A stretch of DNA of 64,000 nucleotides from Conchiformibius sp. (GTDB lineage: Bacteria; Pseudomonadota; Gammaproteobacteria; Burkholderiales; Neisseriaceae): positions 1 to 64,000 of the forward strand of contig JASBYJ010000007.1 in assembly GCA_029984035.1 (NCBI GenBank), read 5' to 3'. The translations under genes were made by a program, and so were the position numbers. A model generated the notes under the pieces. It worked only from the letters and a program-made list of their open reading frames with translations. It was not told the origin of the DNA and ran no database searches. How positions within the stretch are numbered: the first letter of the stretch is position 1; every line of letters begins with the position of its first letter. Below, one piece after another: positions 35,913-47,376 of the stretch.

Positions 35913-37778
35913 TTAACGCGCCGGTACGGTTCCCATTTTCTGCTTTAAAGAAACATTGTGCTGTTTCATCAGCGATGCATAGTAAACCGCATTGGTCATC
36001 ACTTTTTTCACATAATCGCGGGTTTCGTTAAACGGGATGGTTTCCGCGTAAACCGCGCCTTCCAAGCTGATATCGGCCTGCCAGCGGCGTGCTCTTCCCG
36101 GGCCTGCGTTGTAGCCTGCCGTGGCAAGCACTTCGTTGTTTTGCAGGCTGCGGCGGGCATCGGCCATATACCATGTGCCCATACGGATATTGCCGTCCAT
36201 GGTATACAGCTCGTTGCTGTCCATGCCGATTTTACCGGCGATGAGACGCGCGGTGGCGGGCATTACCTGCATCAAGCCTTGTGCGCCCGCGCTGGATTTC
36301 GCTCCCATAACAAAGCGGCTCTCCTGACGGATTAAGCCATATACCCAAGCGGGGTCGACATTGTGCTCATGACTGTAATGCGTTACCAAATCGCGGAACG
36401 GCGTGATATAGCGCAGGTTGAAGTTGAGCAAGTGGTCGGTGCGTTCGGCACTGTTGACCGCCATTTCATAAAATTCGTGTTCAAATGCCAACTGTGCGGC
36501 TGCCAACAGGGTGGTTTCATTCATGCCGCGCGTGGCGTAACGCCATTCGTTTTGTGCTTGGCGGCGCATTTTCCAATCGCCGTTGCGGCGGCTGGTGTGA
36601 AACAGTGTCAATGCGCGGCGTAACGCGCCGTCTCGGGATAAATGGGCGACGTCTTGCGGATTGGCATTATCGACATTGTTGCGGGTATGAATGCGCTGCC
36701 CCAACTCTTCGGTGGACAGTACGGCATAGAAATTGCGTCCGCTTTTTGCGGCTTGTTCGAATAAAGCGTGCGCTTGGCTTTTTTTGCCTTGCGCCGCATA
36801 GCTGCGTGCCAGCCAGTATTGCCATGTCGGAGTGCTTTGCAGGGAGGAGGGCATGCTGCGGATGATGTCCGCCAATTCGTGCCAGCGTTGTTGGCGCAAT
36901 GCGGCGCGGGCATACCATTCGAATTGTTCGTCGTTCAATTGGCTGCGTTCGGCGCGGCGGTAGTAATCTAAAGCCGCGTGCATATTAAGGTTTTTCGCTT
37001 GCGCCAACCCCAATACGCCCCAAGCGAAACCTGTTTGGTCGCGGTTCAGGCTGCCTGAAAGCTGTTGCAGCAGGGCGGCTGCGTTGTCGGGTTTTTTTTG
37101 TGCGCCAGGCGTAATTACGTTGCGCAACAGGTTTTCCTGATAACCGAAACCGTTGATGCTGTTCAACGGGCTACCCAAGGCGGCGGCCAGATTGTCGGCA
37201 TCGGTGATGTGTCCGTTGCTGATTAATCCGCGCACGCGCCGCCATGCGCGGCGTATGTCCAAAACGCCGTTGGCAGCGCCTGCCTGAAGCAGGGTGTTGC
37301 AGCCTGCGGGCAATTTTCCTGTAGTCTCAAGCAGATTACCGACAAATGCGCTGTCGTTTTCCAAACCGAAAATGTGGGCGTAGCAACGCACTTCCTGTTG
37401 TCGCGCTGCATGGTCGAGTTGGGCGTACTGCTGCCTGAAAGCGGCGGCATCGCCGCGTTTGCCCAAGCTTTTCAGCCATTCGTTGCGGACGGTTTCGCCC
37501 ATCGCGCTTTGGCTTTGCGAAGACAGAAAGCCGGCAGCGGCAAAATCGTTGTCGTTTTTAATGTCTGCCAATACGCTTTCCAAACGGGAAAAATCGGCAA
37601 GGGTTTGGTCTGCGCTTTCGGCATGGCGCAGATAAGGCATGGTAAACCCGCCCTGCAAGGTGTTTGCTTGTGCAACGGGCTGCAGGGCAGCCGGCTGCTT
37701 GGATGTTGTGGTGCACGCAGCTAAAAGGGCCAGGGTAATGCCGCTCAAGCTGCGGGAAGTTAAACGCAATCTATTCAT
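35913..37778 (-). CDS. slt: Soluble-type lytic murein transglycosylase (lipoprotein)
   Basis: Cleaves the glycan strands of peptidoglycan with formation of 1,6-anhydro-muropeptides. 621 residues. Lipobox LALLAACTTT (Cys at about 22), a long alpha-helical U-shaped domain, then the goose-lysozyme-like SLT domain: WVYGLIRQESRFVMGAKSSAGAQGLMQVMP with the catalytic Glu in RQES, and ATAGYNAGPGRARRW. The lipobox implies outer-membrane anchoring, unlike E. coli Slt70. anmK (39427), which salvages anhydro-MurNAc released by such enzymes, is close by but not co-transcribed. Confidence 0.93.
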   Translation of the reverse strand: MNRLRLTSRSLSGITLALLAACTTTSKQPAALQPVAQANTLQGGFTMPYLRHAESADQTLADFSRLESVLADIKNDNDFAAAGFLSSQSQSAMGETVRNEWLKSLGKRGDAAAFRQQYAQLDHAARQQEVRCYAHIFGLENDSAFVGNLLETTGKLPAGCNTLLQAGAANGVLDIRRAWRRVRGLISNGHITDADNLAAALGSPLNSINGFGYQENLLRNVITPGAQKKPDNAAALLQQLSGSLNRDQTGFAWGVLGLAQAKNLNMHAALDYYRRAERSQLNDEQFEWYARAALRQQRWHELADIIRSMPSSLQSTPTWQYWLARSYAAQGKKSQAHALFEQAAKSGRNFYAVLSTEELGQRIHTRNNVDNANPQDVAHLSRDGALRRALTLFHTSRRNGDWKMRRQAQNEWRYATRGMNETTLLAAAQLAFEHEFYEMAVNSAERTDHLLNFNLRYITPFRDLVTHYSHEHNVDPAWVYGLIRQESRFVMGAKSSAGAQGLMQVMPATARLIAGKIGMDSNELYTMDGNIRMGTWYMADARRSLQNNEVLATAGYNAGPGRARRWQADISLEGAVYAETIPFNETRDYVKKVMTNAVYYASLMKQHNVSLKQKMGTVPAR

Positions 37779-38011
37779 CGTGTTGTTTTGTTATGGTAAG
37801 GTGTGTGTATGTCGAAACAGCTTCAGGCTGCCTGAAAATGCAGGCTGTGCGGCAGTGTGTTTGCATTTGCCGCCCCGACGGTGGAACGGGCGTAATCATA
37901 CCAGTTTTCACGGTGCCGGGCAGGATTCGTGTTGTGGCGGCTTCAGGTCGGGAAACTGTGCGGCAGCTTGTCAAAATACATTGGGCAGGCGTATAATCCG
38001 CGCTTCTTTTT

Positions 38012-38088
<77 letters not shown>

Positions 38089-38095
38089 TCTTTTT

Positions 38096-38122
38096 TCAGG
38101 CAGCCTGTCGGGGCTGCCTGAA
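38096..38122 (+). terminator. Inverted DUS pair after tRNA-Pro
   Basis: TTCAGGCAGCC (38096-38106) and GGCTGCCTGAA (38112-38122) form a hairpin eight bases after the tRNA. Its right arm touches the first ATG of the next gene. Confidence 0.55.
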
Positions 38123-39351
38123 TGTTTTTGATGCGAGCTGCAATGTCTTCCATTCACAAACTTTCTTATCGGCAGATGGCGGTATTGTTGGCCATGCTGA
38201 TGGCGATTATGCCCTTTTCGGTTGACGCTTATCTGCCTGCCTTACCGCAAATCGCGCAAGCATTGAATTCCGATATCCATCATATTGAAAAAAGTTTGAG
38301 CAGTTTTATTTTCGGTGTGGCGCTCGGACAGTTGTCCGGCGGCCCGCTTTCGGATATCAAGGGACGGCGCAATGTCGCTTTAACGGGTTTGGCGGTTTAT
38401 TTGCTGGCAAGCTCGGGCTTGATTGCGGTGCAAACGGTGGGGCAATTATTGTTTTTGCGTATGGTGCAGGCGGTCGGCGCGGGAATGACGGCGGTAACGG
38501 TCGGTGCAATCGTGCGCGATTATTTCCAAGGCAGGCAGGCGGCGCAAATGTTTGCGCTTATCGGCATTATTATGATGGCCGCGCCTTTGGCTGCACCGAT
38601 GATAGGCTCGTGGCTGCAGCTTTGGGGCGGTTGGCGCGTTGTGTTTGCTTTTTTGTTTCTGTATGCGCTGTCGGCGGCAGTGTTGCTGTATGTGATGCTG
38701 CCGCAAAACAAAAGCAGCGAACCGCTGCGTTGGACGCATATGGGTGATATTGCGAGGCGTTATGCGCGGGTGTTGCGCAACCGTCCGGCTTTGGGCTTTC
38801 TGTTTTATCAGGCAGCCTCGTTTTCGGCCATGCTGGTGTTTTTGGCGGAATCGCCGTTCGTGTATATGCAGCTTTATCATTTGTCGCCGCGACAATATGC
38901 GTGGGCATTCGGTTGCAACATTATCACGATGATGGCGTTCAACCGCATTACCGCTTGGCGTTTGAAACACGGCCGCGAGCCGCGCGGTCTGCTTAAGGCG
39001 GGTATTGCCGTTCAAATGGCTGCCAATGCGTGTCTGGCCGTTTGGGTGTGGCGGATGGGTCTGCCGCCTTTGTGGACGGTATTGCCGCTGATTATGGTGT
39101 CGGTAGGCGCACAAGGATTGATTGTTGCCAACAGCCAGGCTTTGTTTATGGGGCATTACGAAGCGGAAAACGGCGGCAGTGCCAATGCTGTTTTGAGTGC
39201 GGGGCAATCCTTGATTGCCGCTGCCGTTACCCTTGCCGCTGCGCATCTTCACAACGGTACCGCTTTAGTGATGGCGGGCATGATGTTGGCGGTAACGTCA
39301 TGCGGCTTGTTGCTGTTGTTGGCATGTTCGCGGCGGCAGTTGTTTGCATAA
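38122..39351 (+). CDS. Bcr/CflA-family multidrug efflux MFS transporter
   Basis: About 400 residues with 12 predicted membrane helices. Family marks: [16 protein letters not shown] after the first helix, [12 protein letters not shown] (MFS motif A) between helices 2 and 3, and [21 protein letters not shown] (motif B region). Proton-coupled drug exporters of this type include bicyclomycin and chloramphenicol pumps; the substrate here is unknown. The first ATG (38122) overlaps an uptake sequence and has no ribosome binding site; ATG at 38131 or 38143 may be the true start, losing three or seven residues. Confidence 0.88.
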   Translation: MFLMRAAMSSIHKLSYRQMAVLLAMLMAIMPFSVDAYLPALPQIAQALNSDIHHIEKSLSSFIFGVALGQLSGGPLSDIKGRRNVALTGLAVYLLASSGLIAVQTVGQLLFLRMVQAVGAGMTAVTVGAIVRDYFQGRQAAQMFALIGIIMMAAPLAAPMIGSWLQLWGGWRVVFAFLFLYALSAAVLLYVMLPQNKSSEPLRWTHMGDIARRYARVLRNRPALGFLFYQAASFSAMLVFLAESPFVYMQLYHLSPRQYAWAFGCNIITMMAFNRITAWRLKHGREPRGLLKAGIAVQMAANACLAVWVWRMGLPPLWTVLPLIMVSVGAQGLIVANSQALFMGHYEAENGGSANAVLSAGQSLIAAAVTLAAAHLHNGTALVMAGMMLAVTSCGLLLLLACSRRQLFA

Positions 39352-39426
39352 GCGGGCTGCCTGAAAACTTTACACAAGCAAACAAACTATTTACACTCAA
39401 GCCATGATTGAAATTCCCGTCATTTT

Positions 39427-40530
39427 ATGAGCAGCCAACGCTATATCGGCATTATGTCCGGCACCAGTATGGACGGTGCGGACGCCGTTCTTATCCGTAT
39501 GGACGGCACACATTGGCAGGCAGCCGAAGCACACGCTTTTCTGCCCTATCCGCCCGAATTGAAAGCGGCGCTGCTGGCATTGCAGGACGGCGGCGAAAAC
39601 GAGCTGCACCGCAGCCGCCTGCTGGCTGCAGAAGTATCCCGTTTATACGCCCAAACCGTTGCCCGACTGCTGCACACGCAACAACTCCGACCGTCAGACA
39701 TCACCGCCGTCGGCTGTCACGGGCAAACCGTCCGCCACGCGCCCGAACACGCATACAGCATACAACTTGCCGATTGGGCGCTGCTGGCGGAACTCAGCGG
39801 CATTTTAACCGTTGGCGATTTCCGCAGCCGCGACCTGGCTGCCGGCGGACAAGGCGCGCCTTTGGTACCTGCTTTTCATCAAGCCCTGTTTTCCTCGCCG
39901 GACGAAACACGCGTCTTGCTGAATCTCGGCGGCATTGCCAATATCAGCGTACTGCCGCCCGATGGCGCGGCTTTCGGTTTTGATACCGGTGCGGGCAATA
40001 TGCTCTTGGATGCCTGGATGAACCACATTTGGCAGCAGCCTTACGACCGCAACGGCACTACCGCCGCACAAGGCAAAGTATTGCCCGAATTATTACATGC
40101 ACTGTGCGCCCACCCTTATTTCAGGCAGCCGTATCCGAAAAGCACAGGGCGCGAACTGTTTTCCCTCTCATGGCTGCAAAGCTACCTGAGCGGCAGCGAA
40201 CGGCCCGAAAACGTATTGCGCACACTGGTACAATTCACCGCCGATACCGCCGCCGAAGCCGTATTCTCCGCAGCACCCGATGCCCGAAACGTGTATTTAT
40301 GCGGCGGAGGCGTCTATAACCCCCTGCTGACAGGCTGCCTGAAACAACGTTTTGCCGAACGCAATATCAGCGTACACGATACGTCCGCTTTAAACCTAAA
40401 CCCGCAATGGGTGGAAGCCGCCGCCTTCGGCTGGTTGGCGGCCTGCTGGTATCGGCGCGTTCCGAGCAACCCGTACCATGCCACGGGTGCAAACCGTCCC
40501 GTTATTCTCGGGGCAGGTTATTGGGCGTAA
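39427..40530 (+). CDS. anmK: Anhydro-N-acetylmuramic acid kinase
   Basis: Phosphorylates and opens 1,6-anhydro-MurNAc in cell-wall recycling. 367 residues. ATP-binding GIMSGTSMDGADAVLI at residues 8-23, GCHGQTVRHAP near 95, GDFRSRDLAAGGQGAPLVP near 134, LNLGGIANISVL and GFDTGAGNMLLDAW, and the C-terminal YLCGGGVYNPLL. The ligand residues appear intact. It follows the MFS gene by 75 bp and precedes the pseudouridine synthase gene by 45 bp, all on the plus strand, each gap carrying a DUS. Confidence 0.96.
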   Translation: MSSQRYIGIMSGTSMDGADAVLIRMDGTHWQAAEAHAFLPYPPELKAALLALQDGGENELHRSRLLAAEVSRLYAQTVARLLHTQQLRPSDITAVGCHGQTVRHAPEHAYSIQLADWALLAELSGILTVGDFRSRDLAAGGQGAPLVPAFHQALFSSPDETRVLLNLGGIANISVLPPDGAAFGFDTGAGNMLLDAWMNHIWQQPYDRNGTTAAQGKVLPELLHALCAHPYFRQPYPKSTGRELFSLSWLQSYLSGSERPENVLRTLVQFTADTAAEAVFSAAPDARNVYLCGGGVYNPLLTGCLKQRFAERNISVHDTSALNLNPQWVEAAAFGWLAACWYRRVPSNPYHATGANRPVILGAGYWA

Positions 40531-40575
40531 CCCGATTTCAGGCAGCCTTCCCACCGACTGACTACACGACAGCTT

Positions 40576-41130
40576 ATGCTTATCGCCCTAAACAAGCCTT
40601 ATGGCTATATTTGCCAGTTTTCGCCGCACGAAAAACATCCCACATTGAAAGAGCTGGTCGATATACCGAAAGTTTATCCGGCAGGACGTTTGGACACCGA
40701 CAGCGAAGGTTTGCTGCTGCTCACCGACAACGGCAGCCTGCAAGCCCGTATCGCCAGCCCGAAAAGCCGCACTGTGAAAACCTATTGGGCGCAACTGGAA
40801 GGCAGCCCCGATGAACGCAAACTAACGCTCTTGCAACGTCCGATGGATTTGGGCGATTTTACCGCCCGAGCCGCCGATATCCGGCTGCTCGCCCCGCATG
40901 AAACCGAGCGGCTTTGGGATAGAAATCCGCCGATACGCGTCCGCAAAAGCGTCCCCGATTTTTGGTTGGAAATCCGCATCAGCGAAGGCAAGAACCGCCA
41001 AGTGCGCCGCATGACTGCCAAAGCGGGCTATCCCTGTCTGCGTTTGGTACGCACCGGCATAGGCAGCCTGAATATTTTCGATTTGAACTTGCCGTTGGGT
41101 CAGTGGCTCGAATGCACGCGGTTGCCGTAA
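40576..41130 (+). CDS. rluE: RluE-type 23S rRNA pseudouridine synthase
   Basis: 184 residues of the RsuA/RluB/E/F family, without the N-terminal S4 domain. The catalytic motif is AGRLDTDSEGLLLLTDNG (Asp in RLD, about residues 36-53). The later EGKNRQVRRMTAKAGYPCLRLVRTGIG is the family C-terminal signature. RluE of E. coli makes pseudouridine 2457 in 23S rRNA; the exact target here is inferred from overall resemblance. Confidence 0.88.
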   Translation: MLIALNKPYGYICQFSPHEKHPTLKELVDIPKVYPAGRLDTDSEGLLLLTDNGSLQARIASPKSRTVKTYWAQLEGSPDERKLTLLQRPMDLGDFTARAADIRLLAPHETERLWDRNPPIRVRKSVPDFWLEIRISEGKNRQVRRMTAKAGYPCLRLVRTGIGSLNIFDLNLPLGQWLECTRLP

Positions 41131-41251
41131 ACGGAACCGTCCGGTCGCCATACGCAATAACGGATATCTCCGCTGCGGCGGAAACTGCCGCCGACTTTTC
41201 AGGCAGCCTGAAATAGGCGGACAACTTTCAAAAGCATCGCAACAGCGGTAA

Positions 41252-43030
<1,779 letters not shown>

Positions 43031-43154
43031 TCTGACGCGATTCGGTCGGGCGGCCGGCAGAATAGTGTTTGACGAATGATACGGAAACCCTATTCAGCAT
43101 CAACGCGCACACATCTTTACGACAAGGCTTCAGGCAGCCTGAAAACAAGGAAAT

Positions 43155-43802
43155 ATGATGAAAACCGCTATTATCGATTACGGCATGGGCAATCTGCATT
43201 CCGTGTTGAAATCCGTGCAAACCGCCGCACAACGCAGCGGCGTTGCCACCGAAATCCTGCTGACCGATAGTCCCGAAGCCGTATTGGCTGCCGATAAAGT
43301 CGTTTTCCCCGGGCAGGGAGCCATGCCCGACTGCATGGCGGCACTCAAACGCAGCGGCTTGGCGGAAGCGGTGCGTGAATCTTTGAAAAACAAACCGTTT
43401 TTCGGGATTTGCGTGGGTGCGCAATTGTTGTTCGAATACAGCGAAGAAGGCGGCACCGAAGGCTTGGGCTGGTTTTCAGGCAGCGTGAAACGCTTTGCCG
43501 CCAACCAAACCGATGAGACGGGCAGCCGTTTGAAAGTGCCGCACATGGGCTGGAACAGCGTGCGGCAAAAACGTCCGCATCCGCTGTTTGACGGCATTGC
43601 AGACGGCGAACGGTTTTATTTTGTCCACAGCTATTATTTCGCGCCCGAACAACCTGAAATCATACTGGGCAGCAGCGATTATCCGCATGAATTTGCCTGC
43701 ATAGTCGGTAAAGACAATGTTTTCGCCACACAATTTCACACTGAAAAAAGCCATGACGCAGGCTTGCGGCTGTTGCAGAATTTCTTACAATGGCAAGGGT
43801 GA
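43155..43802 (+). CDS. hisH: Imidazole glycerol phosphate synthase subunit HisH
   Basis: Glutamine amidotransferase subunit that supplies ammonia to HisF. 215 residues. Class I GATase triad: Cys in GICVGAQLLFEYS (about 86), and His/Glu in FATQFHTEKSHDAGL near 193-199. Opening AIIDYGMGNLHSV is typical. Two adjacent ATG codons (43155, 43158) follow AAGGAA; either can serve. hisA follows 71 bp downstream. hisF is not next to it in this window. Confidence 0.95.
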   Translation: MMKTAIIDYGMGNLHSVLKSVQTAAQRSGVATEILLTDSPEAVLAADKVVFPGQGAMPDCMAALKRSGLAEAVRESLKNKPFFGICVGAQLLFEYSEEGGTEGLGWFSGSVKRFAANQTDETGSRLKVPHMGWNSVRQKRPHPLFDGIADGERFYFVHSYYFAPEQPEIILGSSDYPHEFACIVGKDNVFATQFHTEKSHDAGLRLLQNFLQWQG

Positions 43803-43873
43803 ATTTAACCGTTTCTTTGCAAAACTAAACAAAAAAGCGGTAAAATCAAATCCCCGTGTTCGACAGGAAACCA

Positions 43874-44626
43874 ATGACTATCATGCAGTTAATTCCCGCA
43901 ATCGATTTAAAAAACGGTCAATGCGTACGGCTGAAACAAGGGCTGATGAATCAGGCCACCGTGTTTTCCGACCGTCCCGCAGAAACCGCCCTACATTGGA
44001 AAGAGCAAGGTGCCCGCCGTCTGCATTTAGTGGATTTGGACGGTGCATTTGCAGGCGAACCGAGAAATCTTCAAGCGATTCGCGATATTTTGGCAGCCGT
44101 ATCAAGCGATATTCCCGTCCAGCTTGGCGGCGGCATACGCGATTTGCACACTATTGAAAAATATCTTGGTTTGGGTTTGCAGGATGTCATTATCGGCACT
44201 GCGGCAGTCAAGAACCCCGATTTTGTACGTCAAGCCTGTCGTGAATTCGCCGGCCATATTATTGTCGGTTTGGACGCTAAAGAGGGTATGGTTGCCATTG
44301 ACGGCTGGGCGGTCGTTACGGAGCATCATGTTAATGATTTGGCCAAACGTTTCGAGAACGACGGCGTAAACGCCATCATCTATACCGACATCGGCAGAGA
44401 CGGCATGATGAGCGGTGTGAACATTGAAGCGACCGTTCGTTTGGCGCAAGCGGTGGATATCCCGATTATCGCGTCAGGCGGCCTGACCGATTTGGAAGAT
44501 ATCCGCGCTTTGGCACAAGCCGCGCAACACGGGGTTGCAGGTGCCATTACGGGCAGAGCGATTTATGAAGGCAGTATTGATTTTGCCCAAGCGCAAAAAT
44601 TGGCAGACAGCTTAACGGCTGCCTGA
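43874..44626 (+). CDS. hisA: Phosphoribosylformimino-5-aminoimidazole carboxamide ribotide isomerase
   Basis: Fourth step of histidine synthesis; TIM barrel of 250 residues. Catalytic Asp residues in [15 protein letters not shown] (start) and [15 protein letters not shown] (about 129-143); phosphate-binding glycines in QLGGGIRD and IASGGLTD. Start ATG 43874 is preceded by AGGAAACC at good spacing; an upstream in-frame ATG at 43856 is not. The gene ends ACG GCT GCC TGA, part of an uptake sequence. Confidence 0.96.
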   Translation: MTIMQLIPAIDLKNGQCVRLKQGLMNQATVFSDRPAETALHWKEQGARRLHLVDLDGAFAGEPRNLQAIRDILAAVSSDIPVQLGGGIRDLHTIEKYLGLGLQDVIIGTAAVKNPDFVRQACREFAGHIIVGLDAKEGMVAIDGWAVVTEHHVNDLAKRFENDGVNAIIYTDIGRDGMMSGVNIEATVRLAQAVDIPIIASGGLTDLEDIRALAQAAQHGVAGAITGRAIYEGSIDFAQAQKLADSLTAA

Positions 44627-44682
44627 AAATCGGTTAAACTCTTTTCAATTCATATTAATCATTTATCAATAAGGAATAAAAA

Positions 44683-45033
44683 ATGAGCGGTTCATATATG
44701 TTGGTCGCCTTTATTTTAGGCTTTTGGTGTATTTGGTCGGCAAACCGTGACGTTAATGCGCTGGGCGAAGCATTGGGCTTTACCCTGATGGCGATTGTGA
44801 TTAAAGCCCTGATGGAATGGAAAGGCATGCCGAATTTTGATTCGGCCACTTTGGCTGCCTGGGGATTGCTGTTTGTATACACCGTTGTTGTTTTGGAATT
44901 GGTAGAGCGTTTTTCAGGCAGTATGGTTATGAATATGACTATTTCCGTATGCGGAGCGGTAGGCTGGTTTTTCTTGGCGCAATATGCTTTCAGCGAAGCA
45001 GGCATGGCAAGCCTTGGCAGTTTGTTGTCTTAG
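44683..45033 (+). CDS. Small integral membrane protein of unknown function
   Basis: 116 residues with about four hydrophobic segments (roughly 5-20, 27-45, 57-74, 83-105). No domain recognised. It has a clear ribosome binding site (AAGGAAT) and follows hisA by 56 bp on the same strand, so it is likely in the same transcript. From memory, a similar small membrane protein lies among his genes in Neisseria, but I cannot confirm it. A strong terminator follows at 45164. Confidence 0.75.
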   Translation: MSGSYMLVAFILGFWCIWSANRDVNALGEALGFTLMAIVIKALMEWKGMPNFDSATLAAWGLLFVYTVVVLELVERFSGSMVMNMTISVCGAVGWFFLAQYAFSEAGMASLGSLLS

Positions 45034-45163
45034 ATGTGCCGTTTTCAGGCAGCCTGAACATGAAGATTCGCATGAATAAAGCAATTGATAAATCGCTGCA
45101 TGATTCATGCATGGGCGGATTATAGGTGAAATATATTGTGTATCCGCTGTATCATTGGAAAAT

Positions 45164-45199
45164 AAAACAGCTGCAATTTTAATTGCAGCTGTTTTTTCA
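45164..45199. terminator. Bidirectional terminator
   Basis: AAAACAGCTGCAATT and its complement AATTGCAGCTGTTTT form a perfect 15-bp stem with a two-base spacer and T run, between convergent genes. Confidence 0.92.
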
Positions 45200-45258
45200 T
45201 AATAGCTATCAAACTATCAGGCATACTAGCGGCATCTTTAGTTTCAGGCTGCCGGATT

Positions 45259-46797
45259 TTATTTGTTATCCAGAATACCAATAGTACGCAATCCATCAAG
45301 GCGGTTGTGGAGTATCTTCGCTAATCTTGTGAGTTCTGCCAAGTTTTCTTTATCGCCTTCAAGGGGTTTGCCTTCTTTTTGCATGACTTTATTTTGCTCT
45401 TTTAAGATTGCCAAGGCAAATTTGGCCCATTGCTCGGGTTCTTTGAGTCCCTTTTGTTCGTATGCTGATATAAACCACAGTTCGGGTGAACTGAAGGTTA
45501 AAGCTTCTCCCGTATATGGGCTGACTAAACGGTGAGTCGCAGTGCTGTGACGGGCTTCGGTCAATACGGCACGATTTAATGCTTTGCAGCGGGGACGTGC
45601 GGTTTCAACCGTCTCTTCGTCTTGTATCAACGCAATATCGTCTTTGGCGTGCAGTAACACCAATGCAGACATCAATTGCGTGTCATTCATTTTGTCTTTC
45701 AGCTGCTTGTGTAATTGTGCAAAGCTGTGTATTTGATAATCTGCGAGAATATTTAAAATAGGATCGAAAATTTCCGGTTTGAGAGAAACGGTTTTTTTGT
45801 TGCGAATATCAAAATTGATGTCTTCGCGCTTTCTTAGAAGTGCGAAACGTAATGCGCTGCGTGCCTGAAACAGTTGTTCGGGCGTAAGGCGGCGTGTCCC
45901 TTTTACCCATAAGTCTTTGCGGAATTGGGTGTTTAAAATAAAATCTTTTACGGTTTGCTCCATAGGTGTTTGGGCAAACTCCGACATCAAACTTTCCTGT
46001 TCTTCATTATAGAGACAGTCTTGAAAATCATTAAAATATGAGCTGGAACATGCGAAACTGATTTTTGCATCTTCAAGCCATTTTGCCATTTCGGCAAAAT
46101 ACATTGGTTGCCAATCTTTGTTTAAATATTCGTGTGCCAGATATTCCGTTTCATGTTCGGTTAAATTTTCGATTCGGTTGACGATTTGGGGCGAGTGTTG
46201 CTGCAAGCGGTCGCTTTGTTTTAAAACGCGGCTGCCGAATGCTAAGGCATCCAGTATATTTTGTTGGGGACTTTGTTTGGATGATGACATGGAGTGGTAA
46301 TGCATCGACAGTAAATGGCGTATGGGAGAATACGCTGCCCAACCGGGCAATGTGTTGTAGCTGATATAGACAATGCCGCCGACAGCCAATTTGCGGCGGA
46401 TGAAGTCTACAATAATGCGGCGGTTTTCGTCGGAAATCCATGACCAGACACCATGTAAGCCGATAAATTCAAATTCGGGCAAATCATCGCGTTGGCAAAA
46501 TTCTTTAAACGACTGGTCGGCAATCAATGCTCCGCTGCCTGAAATACCGGACCAGTATTGTGCGGAGGCAACATGAGAAGGATTGAAATCAGTACCGTAC
46601 CATTGCGCTCTTCCTCCTGCCGCATGCGCATTCAGTGATACGCCTTGGCCGAAGCCCAGTTCGCAGGCATTTTTTACGGTCGGTGTCGCTAAACCTTGCT
46701 GCAGCAACATTAATTTTGCACGTATGGGGTTGAGTGCATTGTCGTAATTATGAACGTAATTTAGATTATGAATATAACCGTCTGCTTGTGCCGACAT
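45259..46797 (-). CDS. Class I SAM methyltransferase with methyltransferase regulatory domain
   Basis: 512 residues. The Rossmann SAM-binding motif is ACELGFGQGVSLNAHAAG (about 44-61), followed by YGTDFNPSHVASA and GLHGVWSWISDENRR. After residue 200 comes a region typical of the MethyTransf_Reg family, which occurs in rickettsial outer-membrane-protein lysine methyltransferases (PKMT1/2) and in many gamma/beta-proteobacterial homologues. The methyl acceptor here is unknown. Composition is more AT-rich than the his genes. It stands alone, bounded by a bidirectional terminator on one side and a 300-bp AT-rich region on the other. Confidence 0.8.
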   Translation of the reverse strand: MSAQADGYIHNLNYVHNYDNALNPIRAKLMLLQQGLATPTVKNACELGFGQGVSLNAHAAGGRAQWYGTDFNPSHVASAQYWSGISGSGALIADQSFKEFCQRDDLPEFEFIGLHGVWSWISDENRRIIVDFIRRKLAVGGIVYISYNTLPGWAAYSPIRHLLSMHYHSMSSSKQSPQQNILDALAFGSRVLKQSDRLQQHSPQIVNRIENLTEHETEYLAHEYLNKDWQPMYFAEMAKWLEDAKISFACSSSYFNDFQDCLYNEEQESLMSEFAQTPMEQTVKDFILNTQFRKDLWVKGTRRLTPEQLFQARSALRFALLRKREDINFDIRNKKTVSLKPEIFDPILNILADYQIHSFAQLHKQLKDKMNDTQLMSALVLLHAKDDIALIQDEETVETARPRCKALNRAVLTEARHSTATHRLVSPYTGEALTFSSPELWFISAYEQKGLKEPEQWAKFALAILKEQNKVMQKEGKPLEGDKENLAELTRLAKILHNRLDGLRTIGILDNK

Positions 46798-47094
46798 ATT
46801 GTTTGCTCCGGTAAATTAAATAATGATAAAGAAATTAAAATAAATGATGCAGTGTAGTAAGGCTCGATTATAGCTTGGTTCTTAAAATAATTAAGACGTA
46901 CTTTTATTCCGTTGTTATTTGGAGTTCGCTAATCCGTGTTTGATTGTCGGTATGTAGCTGTCGTTATGATTGTCTGAAAAGGCGGGTTATTTGTATTTTT
47001 TATAGTTTTAGATAGCGGAAATTGCACGGTTGGAATGAGATTTCTTGTATTCGGATAGGACGGGTCTCATTAGTATAAAAATGATGCAATCGTA
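46798..47094. other. AT-rich intergenic region upstream of the methyltransferase gene
   Basis: About 300 bp, AT-rich, with no ORF or RNA that I can support. It must contain the promoter of the minus-strand methyltransferase gene; no distinct box is evident. Confidence 0.5.
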
Positions 47095-47128
47095 AAAACA
47101 GCCTGCTTGGTTTAAAGCAGGCTGTTTT
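47095..47128 (-). terminator. Terminator of the tRNA-Arg/tRNA-Glu transcript
   Basis: AAAACAGCCTGCTT and AAGCAGGCTGTTTT form a 14-bp stem with a 6-nt loop just after tRNA-Glu on the minus strand. Confidence 0.9.
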
Positions 47129-47134
47129 ATAAAT

Positions 47135-47209
47135 TGGCACGCCCACGGGGAATCGAACCCCGGTTACCGCCGTGAAAGGGCGATGTCCTAACCGCTAGAC
47201 GATGGGCGC
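47135..47209 (-). tRNA. tRNA-Glu(TTC)
   Basis: On the minus strand: acceptor GCGCCCA, D region TCGTCTAGCGGTTAGGACA, anticodon arm CCGCC-CTTTCAC-GGCGG with anticodon TTC, T arm CGGGG-TTCGATT-CCCCG, encoded CCA. It lies 18 bp after tRNA-Arg. Confidence 0.95.
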
Positions 47210-47227
47210 GGAGAAATAAACTGTAAT

Positions 47228-47304
47228 TGGCGCACCCGGAGCGATTCGAACGCCCGACCCTCTGGTTCGTAGCCAGATACTCTATCCAACTGAGCTACGG
47301 GTGC
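47228..47304 (-). tRNA. tRNA-Arg(ACG)
   Basis: On the minus strand: acceptor GCACCCG pairs with CGGGTGC, D loop AGTTGGAT, anticodon loop CTACGAA (anticodon ACG, read as inosine), T loop TTCGAAT, encoded CCA. Transcribed together with tRNA-Glu. Confidence 0.95.
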
Positions 47305-47376
47305 ATCAAAGAAATCGGATTTTATTCATGGCTGTTCAGTTTGTCAATAGGGTTGGGGGCGGAAAAATATGAAAAT

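Noticed and set aside
43155-45033. Complete his operon
   Set aside because: Only hisH and hisA are present with a small membrane protein; hisF and the rest are not in the window.
47227-47376. N-terminal 50 residues of the DnaQ-like frame
   Set aside because: They are read across tRNA-Arg in antisense, so the start must lie downstream.
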